The notes under the pieces: generated by a model
The model's database searches: none
The model's input: only the letters and a program-made list of their open reading frames with translations
Told to the model about the DNA's origin: nothing
Source: Pseudomonas fluorescens
Lineage (GTDB): Bacteria; Pseudomonadota; Gammaproteobacteria; Pseudomonadales; Pseudomonadaceae
Direction of reading: 5' to 3'
DNA: 64,000 nucleotides
Assembly: GCF_900215245.1 (NCBI RefSeq)
Contig: NZ_LT907842.1
Span: forward strand, 992,001 to 1,056,000
Part shown: piece after piece, positions 1-10,925 of the stretch
Layout: each line of letters starts with the position of its first letter
Numbering within the stretch: the stretch's first letter is position 1
Translations under genes and position numbers: made by a program

Positions 1-1350
1 GTGATGCAACACCGAATCAGGGTCATCCAACTGGCGCTCGACGTTGATCTGCGCCGCGTTGGCCGGAATCCCGATCCACGGTTCACCACGACTGAAACCG
101 GCATTGGCCTGGGTGCTCCACTGCATCGGCGTGCGGCCGTTGTCGCGCGACTTCTGCATGATCGCCGCCATGCTCGACGCTTCGGACTCACCGGCATCGC
201 GCTTGAGCCGGAAGATGTTCAGCGTCTCGACATCACGGTACTGATCAATCGTGTCGAACCCCGGGTTGGTCATGCCCAGTTCTTCGCCCTGGTACACATA
301 CGGCGTGCCCTGGAGAAAGTGCAGCGCAGTGGCGAGCATCTTGGCCGAGACCACGCGGAACTCACCGTCGTCACCAAACCGCGAGACCACCCGCGGCTGG
401 TCGTGGTTACACCAGAACAGCGCGTTCCAGCCGCCACCGGCCTGCATGCCCAACTGCCAGTCGGAAAAAATCTGCTTGAGTTGCAGGAAATCGAAGTCGG
501 CCCTTACCCACTTTTGCAGGTTCGGGTAATCCACTTTCAGGTGATGAAAGTTGAAGGTCATCGACAGCTCTTTCGACGCAGGATTCGAATAGCGGATGCA
601 GTGTTCCAGGCTGGTGGACGACATCTCGCCGACGTTGATCAGGTCATGGCCTTCGAAGACTTCGCGGTGCATCTCCTGCAGGTATTCGTGCACGTGCGGG
701 CCATCGGTGTAGAAGCGCCGGCCGTCGGTGTTGTCTTCGGGGAAATCGGCGGGCTTGGAGATCAGGTTGATCACATCCAGGCGAAAACCGCCCACGCCTT
801 TGTCACGCCAGAAGCGCATCAGCTTGAACACTTCGGCACGCACTTTGGGGTTGTCCCAATTCAGGTCAGCCTGGGTGTGGTCGAACAGGTGCAGGAAGTA
901 CTGGCCGGTTTGCGCCTCGTATTCCCAGGCCGAACCGCCGAACTTGGACTCCCAGTTATTCGGCTGGTCGCGCCAGATATAGAAGTCGCGGTACGGGTTG
1001 TCGAGGCTGCTGCGCGCCTGCTGGAACCACTCATGCTCGATGGAGGTGTGGTTGACCACAATGTCGAGCATCAGCTTGATGCCGCGCTTGGCCGCTTCGC
1101 TGATCAACAGGTCGCAGTCGGCCATGGTCCCGTAGCTGGGGTCGATGGCGTAGTAGTCGCTGATGTCGTAGCCGTTGTCGCGTTGCGGCGAGCGCAGGAA
1201 CGGCGTGATCCACAGGCAATCCACGCCCAACCACTTGAGGTAATCGAGTTTGTCCACGATGCCCAGCAGGTCACCGGTGGGATTACCCGCGTGGCTGTGA
1301 AAGCTTTTCGGGTAGATCTGGTAGATCACCGAGTGTTGCCAGTCTTGCAT
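1..1350 (-). CDS. treC: trehalose-6-phosphate hydrolase, C-terminal end cut by window edge
   Basis: Cytoplasmic GH13 enzyme that splits trehalose 6-phosphate into glucose and glucose 6-phosphate. The visible 450 residues begin MQDWQHSVIYQIYPKSF. The four GH13 regions are present: DIVVNH (about 96-101), GFRLD with nucleophile Asp192, INVGE with acid/base Glu242, and NHDQPR with Asp317. About 100 residues are missing beyond position 1. The start is set by the ATG at 1348-1350 with a GGAGTCCACC ribosome site. It lies 124 bp downstream of treB on the same strand, with a REP-like palindrome in the gap, so it is probably the second gene of a treBC operon controlled by TreR. The identification is firm; only the end is unseen. 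Confidence 0.95.
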   Translation of the reverse strand, partial: MQDWQHSVIYQIYPKSFHSHAGNPTGDLLGIVDKLDYLKWLGVDCLWITPFLRSPQRDNGYDISDYYAIDPSYGTMADCDLLISEAAKRGIKLMLDIVVNHTSIEHEWFQQARSSLDNPYRDFYIWRDQPNNWESKFGGSAWEYEAQTGQYFLHLFDHTQADLNWDNPKVRAEVFKLMRFWRDKGVGGFRLDVINLISKPADFPEDNTDGRRFYTDGPHVHEYLQEMHREVFEGHDLINVGEMSSTSLEHCIRYSNPASKELSMTFNFHHLKVDYPNLQKWVRADFDFLQLKQIFSDWQLGMQAGGGWNALFWCNHDQPRVVSRFGDDGEFRVVSAKMLATALHFLQGTPYVYQGEELGMTNPGFDTIDQYRDVETLNIFRLKRDAGESEASSMAAIMQKSRDNGRTPMQWSTQANAGFSRGEPWIGIPANAAQINVERQLDDPDSVLHH

Positions 1351-1386
1351 GGTGGACTCCTTCAATTAAGTTGTGTGTTGGCTTTG

Positions 1387-1471
1387 AGGGCCTCATCGCG
1401 GGCCAGCCCGGCTCCCACTTTGATGTGTGAACACATTCAAATGTGGCAGCTGGCTTGCCTGCGATAGCGAT
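1387..1471. repeat. REP-like palindromic doublet between treB and treC
   Basis: A left arm GCCTCATCGCGGGCCAGCCC is followed, after a short spacer containing GTGTGAACACATTC, by a degenerate inverted right arm (ATGTGGCAGCTGGCTTGCC). It resembles the cleaner doublets at 9035, 13150 and 15319 but has diverged. Its position between two cotranscribed genes could lower treC expression or protect treB mRNA; that is inference. Confidence 0.7.
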
Positions 1472-1474
1472 CGA

Positions 1475-2917
1475 TCAAGCGACGCGATACCCCGGCCGCA
1501 CAATCTTCATGCTCAACGCACAGGTCAGAACAAATGGCACCACCATCGCGATGACCATGCCGATGACAAAAACCGGGATGTACTGCGGAAGAATCGAGAT
1601 AAACGCCGGCAAACCACCGACGCCGATGGCCGAGGCGGTCACCTTGTTCAACGACAGGAAAATGCTGCCCAGCGCCGAGCCCAGCAGCGCGGCATAGAAC
1701 GGAAACTTGAAGCGCAGGTTCACCCCGAACATTGCCGGCTCTGTGATACCGAAGTAAGCGGAAATCGCCGAGGTGGAAGCCATGCTTTTGTCCCGCGCGT
1801 TGCGGGTCATGTAGAACACGCCGAGCGCAGCGCTGCCCTGGGCCAGGTTGGACATCACGATCATCGGCCAGATAAAGGTGCCGCCCTGGGTCGAGATAAG
1901 CTGCAGGTCCACGGCAAGGAACATGTGGTGCATGCCGGTGATCACCAGCGGCGCATACAACAGGCCGAAAATCGCTCCGCCGACCATCGGCGCCAGGTCA
2001 AACAGGGTGACTACACCCTCGGTGATCAGGATGCCGAGGTGGCGGGTGACCGGGCCGATGACTGCCAGGGCCAACACGCCGGTGACGACGATGGTGGTGA
2101 TGGGCACAACGAGCAGTTGAATCGCATTCGGCACCCGTGCGCGCAGCCATTTTTCAATCACGCTCATCACGTAGGCCGCCATCAGGATTGGCAGGATCTG
2201 CCCCTGGTAGCCGACCTTTTCGATCTTGAACCAGCCGAAAATATCGAAGTAAGGCAGGCTCTGGCCGTCGAGCCCGGCGACTGCCTTGCCGTAGTTCCAC
2301 GCGTTGAGCAGATCCGGGTGCACCAGCATCAGGCCGAGCACGATGCCGAGGATTTCACTGCCGCCAAACCGCTTGGCCGCCGACCAACCGACCAGCGCCG
2401 GCAGGAACACGAACGAGGTGTTGGCCATCAGGTTGATCAGGCTCCACAAGCCATCCAGGTTTGGATAGGCCTCCAGCAGCGTCTTGCCCTCGATGAACAT
2501 GCCTTTGGCGCCCATCAGGTTGTTCACGCCCATCAGCAGGCCGGCAATGATCAGTGCGGGCAGGATCGGCATGAACACGTCAGAAAATACGCGCACCAGA
2601 CGCTGCATCGCGTTGGTCTTGTCGGCGCCCTTCTTCTTCACGTCGGCAATGGTGGCGGCGGCGAGGCCGGTCTGTTCGCGCAGGGCGGCGTAGACCTTTT
2701 CGACTTCACCCGGGCCGATCACCACTTGGAACAAACCACCGGTGAAGAACGAGCCTTTGACCAGATCGACCTGGTTCAACGCACTGCTCTTGACCAGGCT
2801 CGAGTCCTTGAGCGCGAGGCGCAGGCGCGTCACACAGTGGGCAGCTTGCTCAAGGTTGTCGCTGCCTCCGAGGTTCTCGAGAATCTCGCGGGCGATATTC
2901 GAATAATCGTGGCTCAT
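1475..2917 (-). CDS. treB: PTS trehalose transporter subunit IIBC
   Basis: Inner-membrane phosphotransferase permease that imports trehalose as trehalose 6-phosphate, the TreC substrate. An N-terminal EIIB domain (about 1-85) carries the phosphorylated cysteine in the motif AAHCVTRLRL (Cys28). The EIIC domain follows with about ten hydrophobic spans from residue 110 on, including the conserved ITGMHHMF stretch. There is no EIIA domain, so phosphate must come from a separate EIIA, as is usual for TreB. 480 residues is a normal length. It diverges from treR across a 251-bp region holding two palindromic operators. The start ATG at 2915-2917 opens with MSHDYSNIAREIL, the usual EIIB beginning. 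Confidence 0.96.
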   Translation of the reverse strand: MSHDYSNIAREILENLGGSDNLEQAAHCVTRLRLALKDSSLVKSSALNQVDLVKGSFFTGGLFQVVIGPGEVEKVYAALREQTGLAAATIADVKKKGADKTNAMQRLVRVFSDVFMPILPALIIAGLLMGVNNLMGAKGMFIEGKTLLEAYPNLDGLWSLINLMANTSFVFLPALVGWSAAKRFGGSEILGIVLGLMLVHPDLLNAWNYGKAVAGLDGQSLPYFDIFGWFKIEKVGYQGQILPILMAAYVMSVIEKWLRARVPNAIQLLVVPITTIVVTGVLALAVIGPVTRHLGILITEGVVTLFDLAPMVGGAIFGLLYAPLVITGMHHMFLAVDLQLISTQGGTFIWPMIVMSNLAQGSAALGVFYMTRNARDKSMASTSAISAYFGITEPAMFGVNLRFKFPFYAALLGSALGSIFLSLNKVTASAIGVGGLPAFISILPQYIPVFVIGMVIAMVVPFVLTCALSMKIVRPGYRVA

Positions 2918-2982
2918 GCTTGGTATCCACTTTGATTTTTTTATTTGGGGGCAGTCATTGGCAGCACGCCGAGGGCAAAAAT

Positions 2983-2998
2983 ACTCGTCTGTACGAGT
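2983..2998. promoter_or_regulatory. TreR operator candidate O1
   Basis: Palindrome ACTCGT-CTGT-ACGAGT (6+4+6) in the treB-treR divergent region. The same core recurs at 3007-3026 with the same CTGT centre, and the two centres lie 26 bp apart. GntR-family proteins bind such palindromes, and the position between a trehalose PTS gene and its GntR regulator makes TreR the obvious ligand. Confidence 0.8.
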
Positions 2999-3006
2999 TA
3001 AAGCAA

Positions 3007-3026
3007 TAACTCGTCTGTACGAGTTA
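3007..3026. promoter_or_regulatory. TreR operator candidate O2
   Basis: Perfect longer palindrome TAACTCGT-CTGT-ACGAGTTA (8+4+8), the second copy of the core at 2983-2998. A centre spacing of 26 bp (about two and a half helical turns) puts the two sites on roughly opposite faces of the helix. The sites lie 65-90 bp before treB and 140-185 bp before treR and could serve both promoters. Confidence 0.82.
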
Positions 3027-3168
3027 GGAAATGTTTATTTTTCTGAGTTTGAAGTCAGACATTTCTCTTATTCCACGTGGGTCCAATGGACAAAGCCCAC
3101 CTCTGCCACTAAGGTTCCTGCCTCGAACACCGTTCACCCTTCATCACGTCGGGCACAGAGCCATCGCC

Positions 3169-3873
3169 ATGAGCAAATACAACCAGATCTATACCGATCT
3201 GCTTGCCAACATCACCACTGAACGCCTGCAACGCGGCACGCGCCTGCCCTCCGAAACCGAACTGATGGACGCCTACCAAGCCAGCCGTGGCACCGTGCGC
3301 CGCGCTATCGAGCAGTTGCAGGAACGCGGGTTTGCGCAAAAAATCCACGGCAAGGGCACCTTTGTGTTGTCGCCCAACCCCATCGAGTTCCAACTGGGCG
3401 GCATCGTCAGCTTCCACGAAACCCACGCCGACCTGGGCGATGACGTACGCACCGAAGTCGTCGACTTCAGCCAGTTCCCGCTGGAAGGCTCACTGCTGCA
3501 ACACATCGAAGCCGAACCCGGCACGTTGATCACGCGGATCAAACGGGTACGGCGTATCGGCGGCAAACGGGTGATCCTCGACATCAACCATTTCGTCGCC
3601 GACCTGATCCCAGGCCTGGACCGTGACATCGCTGAGCAGTCGATCTACGCGTTTATCGAGCAGACGCTGGAGCTGCAAATCAGCTACGCGCAGCGCACCA
3701 TCGAAGCCCTGCCCCGCAGCAAAGACGACCAGGCGCATCTGGACCTGGATGGGCAAAGCCATGTGATCGTGGTGAGTAACCAGACGTTTTTGCAGGATGG
3801 AAGGCAGTTCGAGTACACCGAGTCACGGCATACGTTGGATAAGTTTTACTTTTCGGATATCGCCCGACGTTGA
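3169..3873 (+). CDS. treR: trehalose operon repressor, GntR/HutC family
   Basis: Transcription factor of 234 residues. The winged helix occupies about residues 1-70 (MSKYNQIYTDLL, then RGTRLPSETELMDAYQASRGTVRRAI and KIHGKGTF); a UTRA effector-binding domain follows from about 85. The family usually senses trehalose 6-phosphate. The same frame stays open upstream to 3031, but the residues there are unlike any GntR protein, and MSKYNQI is the normal start. It is divergent from treB and is followed after 20 bp by the phosphotransferase gene, with which it may be cotranscribed. Confidence 0.93.
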   Translation: MSKYNQIYTDLLANITTERLQRGTRLPSETELMDAYQASRGTVRRAIEQLQERGFAQKIHGKGTFVLSPNPIEFQLGGIVSFHETHADLGDDVRTEVVDFSQFPLEGSLLQHIEAEPGTLITRIKRVRRIGGKRVILDINHFVADLIPGLDRDIAEQSIYAFIEQTLELQISYAQRTIEALPRSKDDQAHLDLDGQSHVIVVSNQTFLQDGRQFEYTESRHTLDKFYFSDIARR

Positions 3874-3893
3874 AGCAAGAAAGGGTGAGTGCC

Positions 3894-4664
3894 GTGAATA
3901 TTCCAAACAAATGGCGTGAACAGTTCCCGCAAGCACTGATTGAGCAACAAGCCATTGGTGAATCACGGGCTGACGTGTTTCGCCTGCGCCAGAGCGGTAG
4001 TGCGGACCTGTTCCTGAAGGCCGAGCCCGTGGAAGAACAGGGTGAACTTGCGGACGAAATCAAACGCCTTCGCTGGTTACAACAGGTTAATTTGCCTGCA
4101 CCCGTTGTGCTGGATGCGCTGACAGACAACCACCACCACTGGCTATTGATGACCGCCGTACCGGGGCGGGATCTGGCCAGCGCCACCACGCTGTCCGCCG
4201 CCCAGACCATCGACATCCTGGCCACCGCCCTGCTTAGATTGCACCAAGTCCCCATCGCGCAATGCCCCTTCGATCACGCCCTCAAGTCGCGCATCGCACG
4301 CGCACAGCAGCACGTCAGTGCCGGGCTGGTCGATGAGACCGACTTCGACGACGAACGACTCGGGCGCAGCGCCGAGGATGTACTCGCCGAACTCATGTCC
4401 ACCCAGCCAAACACCTATGATCCAGTGGTGGCCCACGGTGACGCCTGCCTGCCGAACTTCATGGCGCAAGACGGCCGCTTCAGCGGTTTCATCGACTGCG
4501 GGCGCCTGGGCGTCAGCGACCGTTATCAAGACCTGGCGCTGGCGGCACGTAGCATCGAGCGTAACCTTGGGCTGGAATGGGTAAAGCCATTTTTTGAGCG
4601 TTATGGGGTTGAGCCTGATGAGCAGCGCGTGAGGTTCTACTGCTTGTTGGATGAGTTTTTCTGA
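3894..4664 (+). CDS. APH(3')-family aminoglycoside phosphotransferase-like protein
   Basis: Kinase-fold protein of 256 residues. The catalytic signature AHGDACLPNF (catalytic Asp about 183) and the metal-binding segment FIDCGRLGVSDRYQDLA (Asp about 201) are those of the APH(3') group, and the ATP-site Lys is probably in LFLKAE (about 42). The frame is open from a TTG at 3870, but the GTG at 3894 has the better ribosome site (AAGAAAGG nine bases upstream). GTG at 3885 is also possible. It sits 20 bp after treR. Chromosomal APH(3')-II enzymes occur in Pseudomonas, so this may be an intrinsic kinase; whether it modifies kanamycin-type drugs cannot be read from sequence. Confidence 0.85.
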   Translation: MNIPNKWREQFPQALIEQQAIGESRADVFRLRQSGSADLFLKAEPVEEQGELADEIKRLRWLQQVNLPAPVVLDALTDNHHHWLLMTAVPGRDLASATTLSAAQTIDILATALLRLHQVPIAQCPFDHALKSRIARAQQHVSAGLVDETDFDDERLGRSAEDVLAELMSTQPNTYDPVVAHGDACLPNFMAQDGRFSGFIDCGRLGVSDRYQDLALAARSIERNLGLEWVKPFFERYGVEPDEQRVRFYCLLDEFF

Positions 4665-4705
4665 AAACTCACCCCACGGCATCTCATACTTATCGGAGTC
4701 AAAAC

Positions 4706-5032
4706 ATGAAGAATAACGCCATGTGCACGAGAAGCTTGCTGCTGAGTTTTTGCGCTGTGTTACTGGTTGGCTGCACAGGCAGAGGCTTTCAACCGCCGCC
4801 GCCGGAATTTACCAATTGGAAGAAGGCCGGGATGTCTGAAAAGGACGTCAAGAGCGCGATGACCGCCTGCGGCTATATCAACCTCACAGGGACGGGGGAC
4901 ACGACGCCGATTGACCAGGTACTCACGCAGTTTTATTGCATGAAAGACGCAGGTTTCAAGCGCACCGATAACATTGACCTGTGCAAGGAAGGCCGCATCG
5001 GCGAATCACCGGTGTGCGAAGGCCGCCGGTAA
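4706..5032 (+). CDS. small putative lipoprotein
   Basis: 108 residues. The N-terminus has a basic start, a hydrophobic core (SLLLSFCAVLLVGC) and a lipobox LVGC at residue about 23, so it should be a lipid-anchored periplasmic protein. The mature part is short and holds three further cysteines (TACGY, FYCMK, VCEG), perhaps disulphide-bonded. No family is recognised with certainty. The ribosome site is CGGAG upstream of the ATG at 4706. A coding-looking stretch in another frame follows directly (5029-5160), so the C-terminus may have been altered by a frameshift. Confidence 0.75.
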   Translation: MKNNAMCTRSLLLSFCAVLLVGCTGRGFQPPPPEFTNWKKAGMSEKDVKSAMTACGYINLTGTGDTTPIDQVLTQFYCMKDAGFKRTDNIDLCKEGRIGESPVCEGRR

Positions 5033-5160
5033 TCCACGATCTACGCGAGCTGTACAGCATCGCTGGGATGTCGGCGCTAGCAGCGCTGGGCAGTGGCGCG
5101 TTGTTGACCGCCAACATCAGCGAGCCAGGGGGCCCCAAAAAGCCAAAAGCCCGCAATTAA
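5029..5160 (+). other. open out-of-frame tail after the lipoprotein gene
   Basis: Directly after the lipoprotein stop, the next frame reads DLRELYSIAGMSALAALGSG and ends EPGGPKKPKARN-stop at 5158-5160, with a composition like real protein (a hydrophobic Ala/Leu/Gly stretch, then a basic tail). There is no clear ribosome site. It may be a remnant of a longer ancestral gene, a very small separate gene starting at the internal ATG, or chance. Confidence 0.3.
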
Positions 5161-5179
5161 GCGGGCTTCAGGTTATTTT
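5147..5179. terminator. bidirectional intrinsic terminator after guaA
   Basis: Stem AAGCCCGC (5147-5154), loop AATTAA, stem GCGGGCTT (5161-5168). A T-rich tract ATTTTTTG follows on the plus strand, and GCTTTTGGCTTTTTGG on the minus strand. It lies between the lipoprotein region and the convergent end of guaA and can serve both. Confidence 0.75.
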
Positions 5180-5214
5180 TTGCTAGTGGGTCCCGGGTAA
5201 TGCCGGGCGTACCA

Positions 5215-6792
5215 TTATTCCCACTCAATCGTCGCCGGCGGCTTGCTCGACACGTCGTACGTCACGCGCGAAATGCCTTCGATCTCATTGATGATACGGC
5301 CGCTGACAGTTTCCAGCAGTTCGTACGGCAGGTGTGCCCAACGTGCGGTCATGAAGTCGATGGTTTCTACGGCACGCAGGGCCACAACCCAAGCGTAACG
5401 ACGGCCATCGCCTACAACCCCAACCGATTTCACCGGCTGGAACACCACGAACGCTTGGCTGACTTTGTGGTACCAGTCGGCTTTGCGCAGTTCTTCGATG
5501 AAGATGTGGTCGGCGCGACGCAGCAGGTCGGCGTATTCCTTCTTCACTTCACCCAGGATGCGCACACCCAGGCCCGGGCCTGGGAATGGGTGACGGTAGA
5601 CCATGTCGTACGGCAGGCCGAGTTCCAGGCCCAGACGGCGGACTTCGTCCTTGAACAGTTCGCGCAGCGGCTCTACCAGCTTGAGGTTCATTTCCTCAGG
5701 CAGGCCACCCACGTTGTGGTGGGACTTGATCACGTGGGCCTTGCCGCTTTTGGCGCCAGCCGACTCGATCACGTCGGGGTAGATGGTGCCCTGGGCGAGG
5801 TACTTGATGTTGTCCAGTTTGTTGGACTGGGCATCGAAGACGTCGATGAAGGTGCGGCCGATGATCTTGCGCTTCTTCTCTGGGTCGGACTCGCCGGCCA
5901 GGTTATTCAGGAACTGCTCTTCAGCGTTGGCGCGGATCACTTTGACGCCCATGTTCTCAGCGAACATGGCCATCACTTGCTCGCCTTCGTGCAGGCGCAG
6001 CAGGCCGTTGTCGACGAACACGCACGTCAGCTGGTCGCCGATGGCTTTGTGCAGCAGCGCGGCAACCACGGAGGAGTCAACGCCGCCGGACAGGCCGAGC
6101 AGCACGTTGTCGGTGCCGACCTGGGCACGCACGTTGGCGATCGCGTCTTCAGCGATTTTCGACGGGGTCCACAGGGCTTCACACTCGCAGATGTCGAGGA
6201 TGAAGCGCGACAGGATGCGACCGCCTTGCTTGGTGTGGGTCACTTCCGGGTGGAACTGCACGCCGTAGTAGCCGCGCTCGTCGTTGAACATGCCGGCGAT
6301 CGGGCAGCTCGGGGTGCTGGCCAGGATGTGGAAGTCTTCCGGCATCTTGGTGACCTTGTCACCGTGGCTCATCCATACGTCGAGGCCGAACAGGCCGTCG
6401 GCGTCGATGTGGTCTTCGATGCCGTCCAGCAGGCGGCTTTTGCCGACCACGTCGACACGGGCATAACCGAATTCACGCAGCTCGGAACCTTCAACCTTGC
6501 CGCCCAGTTGCTCGGCCATGGTCTGCATGCCGTAGCAGATACCGAAGACGGGCACGCCCAGGTCAAATACGGCTTGCGGGCAGCGCGGGCTGTTGGCTTC
6601 GTGCACGGACTCGGGGCCACCGGCGAGGATGACGCCTTTAGGTGCGAATTCGCGGATCGCTTCGTCGTCCATGTCGAACGGGTGCAGTTCGCAGTACACA
6701 CCGATTTCACGCACGCGGCGGGCGATCAGCTGGGTGTACTGGGAACCGAAGTCGAGGATCAGGATGCGGTGGGCGTGAATGTCGAGGGCCAT
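5215..6792 (-). CDS. guaA: GMP synthase (glutamine-hydrolysing)
   Basis: Converts XMP to GMP with ATP and glutamine, the last step of guanine nucleotide synthesis. 525 residues. The class I glutamine amidotransferase domain occupies about 1-200 with nucleophile Cys86 in FGICYGMQ and the His/Glu of the triad in [10 protein letters not shown]. The ATP-pyrophosphatase domain starts with the P-loop [10 protein letters not shown] near 230. The C-terminal dimerisation domain ends in the typical KPPATIEWE. It is downstream of guaB with a 96-bp gap, the usual guaBA order. Confidence 0.98.
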   Translation of the reverse strand: MALDIHAHRILILDFGSQYTQLIARRVREIGVYCELHPFDMDDEAIREFAPKGVILAGGPESVHEANSPRCPQAVFDLGVPVFGICYGMQTMAEQLGGKVEGSELREFGYARVDVVGKSRLLDGIEDHIDADGLFGLDVWMSHGDKVTKMPEDFHILASTPSCPIAGMFNDERGYYGVQFHPEVTHTKQGGRILSRFILDICECEALWTPSKIAEDAIANVRAQVGTDNVLLGLSGGVDSSVVAALLHKAIGDQLTCVFVDNGLLRLHEGEQVMAMFAENMGVKVIRANAEEQFLNNLAGESDPEKKRKIIGRTFIDVFDAQSNKLDNIKYLAQGTIYPDVIESAGAKSGKAHVIKSHHNVGGLPEEMNLKLVEPLRELFKDEVRRLGLELGLPYDMVYRHPFPGPGLGVRILGEVKKEYADLLRRADHIFIEELRKADWYHKVSQAFVVFQPVKSVGVVGDGRRYAWVVALRAVETIDFMTARWAHLPYELLETVSGRIINEIEGISRVTYDVSSKPPATIEWE

Positions 6793-6840
6793 AGGGTCAG
6801 TCTCGTCTATGCAATTCGGTGAAGAAAATCAGAAACAACT

Positions 6841-6863
6841 CGGGGCTGAATAAAACAGCCCCG
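6841..6863. other. hairpin in the guaB-guaA gap
   Basis: Perfect stem CGGGGCT (6841-6847) / AGCCCCG (6857-6863) with a 9-nt loop, inside the 96-bp space between guaB and guaA. No T-tract follows on the minus strand, so it is not a clear terminator. It may stabilise the guaB end of the message or set the guaB/guaA ratio. Confidence 0.5.
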
Positions 6864-6888
6864 GTTACTTAACATTTTGCTGAAAGCA

Positions 6889-9011
<2,123 letters not shown>

Positions 9012-9034
9012 GAGAGTCCTGCGGTGTGGCTACT

Positions 9035-9120
9035 GGCCTCATCGCGGGCAAGCCCGCTCCCACATTTGACTGCGTTCACAAATCAAAAATGTGGGCGCCG
9101 GGCTTGCCCGCGATGAGGCC
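9035..9120. repeat. REP doublet (REPIN-like)
   Basis: Two inverted arms, left GGCCTCATCGCGGGCAAGCC and right GGGCTTGCCCGCGATGAGGCC, around a spacer that itself folds (CCCACATTTGA ... ATGTGGG). The spacer is almost identical to that of the doublet at 15319-15403. It lies between the divergent ends of the zinc-ribbon gene and the TSUP gene. Confidence 0.9.
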
Positions 9121-9156
9121 CTGAAGGCTGGCAGCTTAATCCCTGCCCCACACAGG

Positions 9157-9924
9157 TCAAGTGCTCAAGTACCGCCCGATCAACGCAATGCCACTGGCCA
9201 ACACCAGCCACGTCACCAGCCTTACAAAGGCTTCACGGGACATGCGCATCGTCAGCCGGCGCCCGCACCACAGCCCCAGCGCCATCGCCGGCAACAGGCA
9301 CAGCGCCAATATCAACAGCGGCACGTCAGCATACACCCCGGCAATCAGAAACAGGCTCAGGCGCACCACCGTGCTGCAACTGATCAGCGCACTTTGCGTG
9401 GCGCGCGCCGCGTCCTTGGGTAAACGGCTGTTCAGGTAGATCGCATATAAAAAGCCGCCACTGCCAAACAACGCACCAAACAGCCCGCCGACGGTGCCCA
9501 TGGGAATCGACCAACCTTTGGAAAGTTGTGTGGGCCGCGCCTTCACCGACAAGCTGTAGATCGCATAGACGCTGATAAACATGCCCATCAGCAGCAGCAA
9601 CAGATCCGAATGCAGGTTGAGCAAAAAGATCACGCCTAGCGTGCAACCGATTGCCATGCACGGCAGCAACCGCAGCAGCTCGGGCTTGTTTACATCTCGC
9701 CGCGATTGCAGCAGGTTGCCAAAGGCGGCGACAAAATCCAGCAGCACCAGCAGCGGAATGATCTTCGACAGTGGCATAAACACGATCAGAATCGGCCCCG
9801 CCACCAGCGCCGTGCCAAACCCGGCGATACCAAACACGACGTAGGCCACCACCACGCCGAGGCCGATCACCAGCCAATCAACACCGCCAAACGACCACTC
9901 ACTCATCAGCTCAACCGGGCTCAT
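9157..9924 (-). CDS. TSUP (TauE/SafE) family membrane transporter
   Basis: 255 residues with about eight hydrophobic spans. The family hallmark is visible as a duplicated glycine-rich motif: GIAGFGTALVAGP near residue 30 and GGLFGALFGSGGFLYA near 155. Members export or import sulfonates, sulfite or other small organosulfur anions; the substrate cannot be told. The start ATG at 9922-9924 follows AAGGACG. The frame is open for 37 more codons upstream, but those residues are not typical. It is divergent from a LysR regulator that probably controls it. Confidence 0.88.
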   Translation of the reverse strand: MSPVELMSEWSFGGVDWLVIGLGVVVAYVVFGIAGFGTALVAGPILIVFMPLSKIIPLLVLLDFVAAFGNLLQSRRDVNKPELLRLLPCMAIGCTLGVIFLLNLHSDLLLLLMGMFISVYAIYSLSVKARPTQLSKGWSIPMGTVGGLFGALFGSGGFLYAIYLNSRLPKDAARATQSALISCSTVVRLSLFLIAGVYADVPLLILALCLLPAMALGLWCGRRLTMRMSREAFVRLVTWLVLASGIALIGRYLST

Positions 9925-10024
9925 GGGCACGTCCTTGTAAAGAGAAGGCCACCACTTTAGCCATCGTCGAGTGTTGCGACTAATATCTTCAAAGCCCTCC
10001 ACCCATCTCGAAAAGGCATGACGT

Positions 10025-10915
10025 GTGATCTCCACTCGCCAACTGCGCTACTTCGTCGAAATCGCCGACAGCGGCAGCTTCAGCGCTGCGGCCGAGCGCC
10101 TGTTCGTGGCGCAATCAGCCCTGAGCCGACAGATCAAGGAGCTGGAAGCCCAGCTGCAAACCCCCTTGTTCGAACGCACCGCGCGCCACCCTCGGCTGAC
10201 GGCGGCCGGTGAAGCCTTTTACCCTCGGGCGCGCAACCTGCTGAGCGAGTTGCTCAAAGCCAGTGAAATGGCGACGCAGGTGGGTAAGGGTCAACTTGGC
10301 ACGTTACGCCTGAGCCATTCGAGTACCGTGCCGATGAGCGGGCCGTTGCTGCAAGGCATCAGCACCTGGCTGGCGCGCTGCCCCGGCGTGTCGATGGATA
10401 TCGTCAAACTGTCCTCTGAAGCACAGCTGGAGGACATTGCCGACGGTCGCCTGGACGTCGGGCTATTGCGCTTGCCGGTGTTGCGCCAGCGCGAAGGTGT
10501 GCGTGTGACGCCTTTATATAGCGAACAGCTGTTGCTCGCGGTGCCGCCGGATCACCCGTTGGCGCACCGCGACACGCCGGTGGAATTGGTGCAGCTCAGG
10601 GACGAAGCGTTTATCTCTGTCCCTCACCCCCAACGCGGCGGCCTGAGTTATCTGTCAGCCGAATTGTGTATGCGTGCCGGCTTTTTCCCCAAGGCTGCGC
10701 GGGTGATGTCGCGCAAGACCACCCAGCTGCAATTGATCCAGGCCGGCTTCGGCATTGCCTTGTTACCAAAATCCATGCAGGCCATCGCCCCCGCCAACGT
10801 GCACTTTTTGCCCCTGGCCGACCCGGACTGCCTCAGTACCGTGGCGCTGGCCTGCGCGCAAACGCCGAGCGCGCTGGTCGAGCAATTCTGCCAAACCTTG
10901 CACGAATGCCTATAA
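10025..10915 (+). CDS. LysR-family transcriptional regulator
   Basis: 296 residues with GTG start. The N-terminal winged helix reads MISTRQLRYFVEIADSGSFS, then AAAERLFVAQSALSRQIKELE; the effector-binding domain follows from about 90. It is divergent from the TSUP transporter gene with a 100-bp gap, the classic LysR layout, so the transporter is the likely target. The gene ends 10 bp before xseA. Confidence 0.9.
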   Translation: MISTRQLRYFVEIADSGSFSAAAERLFVAQSALSRQIKELEAQLQTPLFERTARHPRLTAAGEAFYPRARNLLSELLKASEMATQVGKGQLGTLRLSHSSTVPMSGPLLQGISTWLARCPGVSMDIVKLSSEAQLEDIADGRLDVGLLRLPVLRQREGVRVTPLYSEQLLLAVPPDHPLAHRDTPVELVQLRDEAFISVPHPQRGGLSYLSAELCMRAGFFPKAARVMSRKTTQLQLIQAGFGIALLPKSMQAIAPANVHFLPLADPDCLSTVALACAQTPSALVEQFCQTLHECL

Positions 10916-10925
10916 ACTGCCGCCC

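Noticed and set aside
5029-5160. Programmed frameshift joining the lipoprotein to the following open frame
   Set aside because: No slippery heptamer is visible before the stop, so a programmed shift is not supported; an old mutation or chance is more likely.
5200-6822. Plus-strand open frame of 540 codons
   Set aside because: It is the antisense of guaA, with no domain and no ribosome site.
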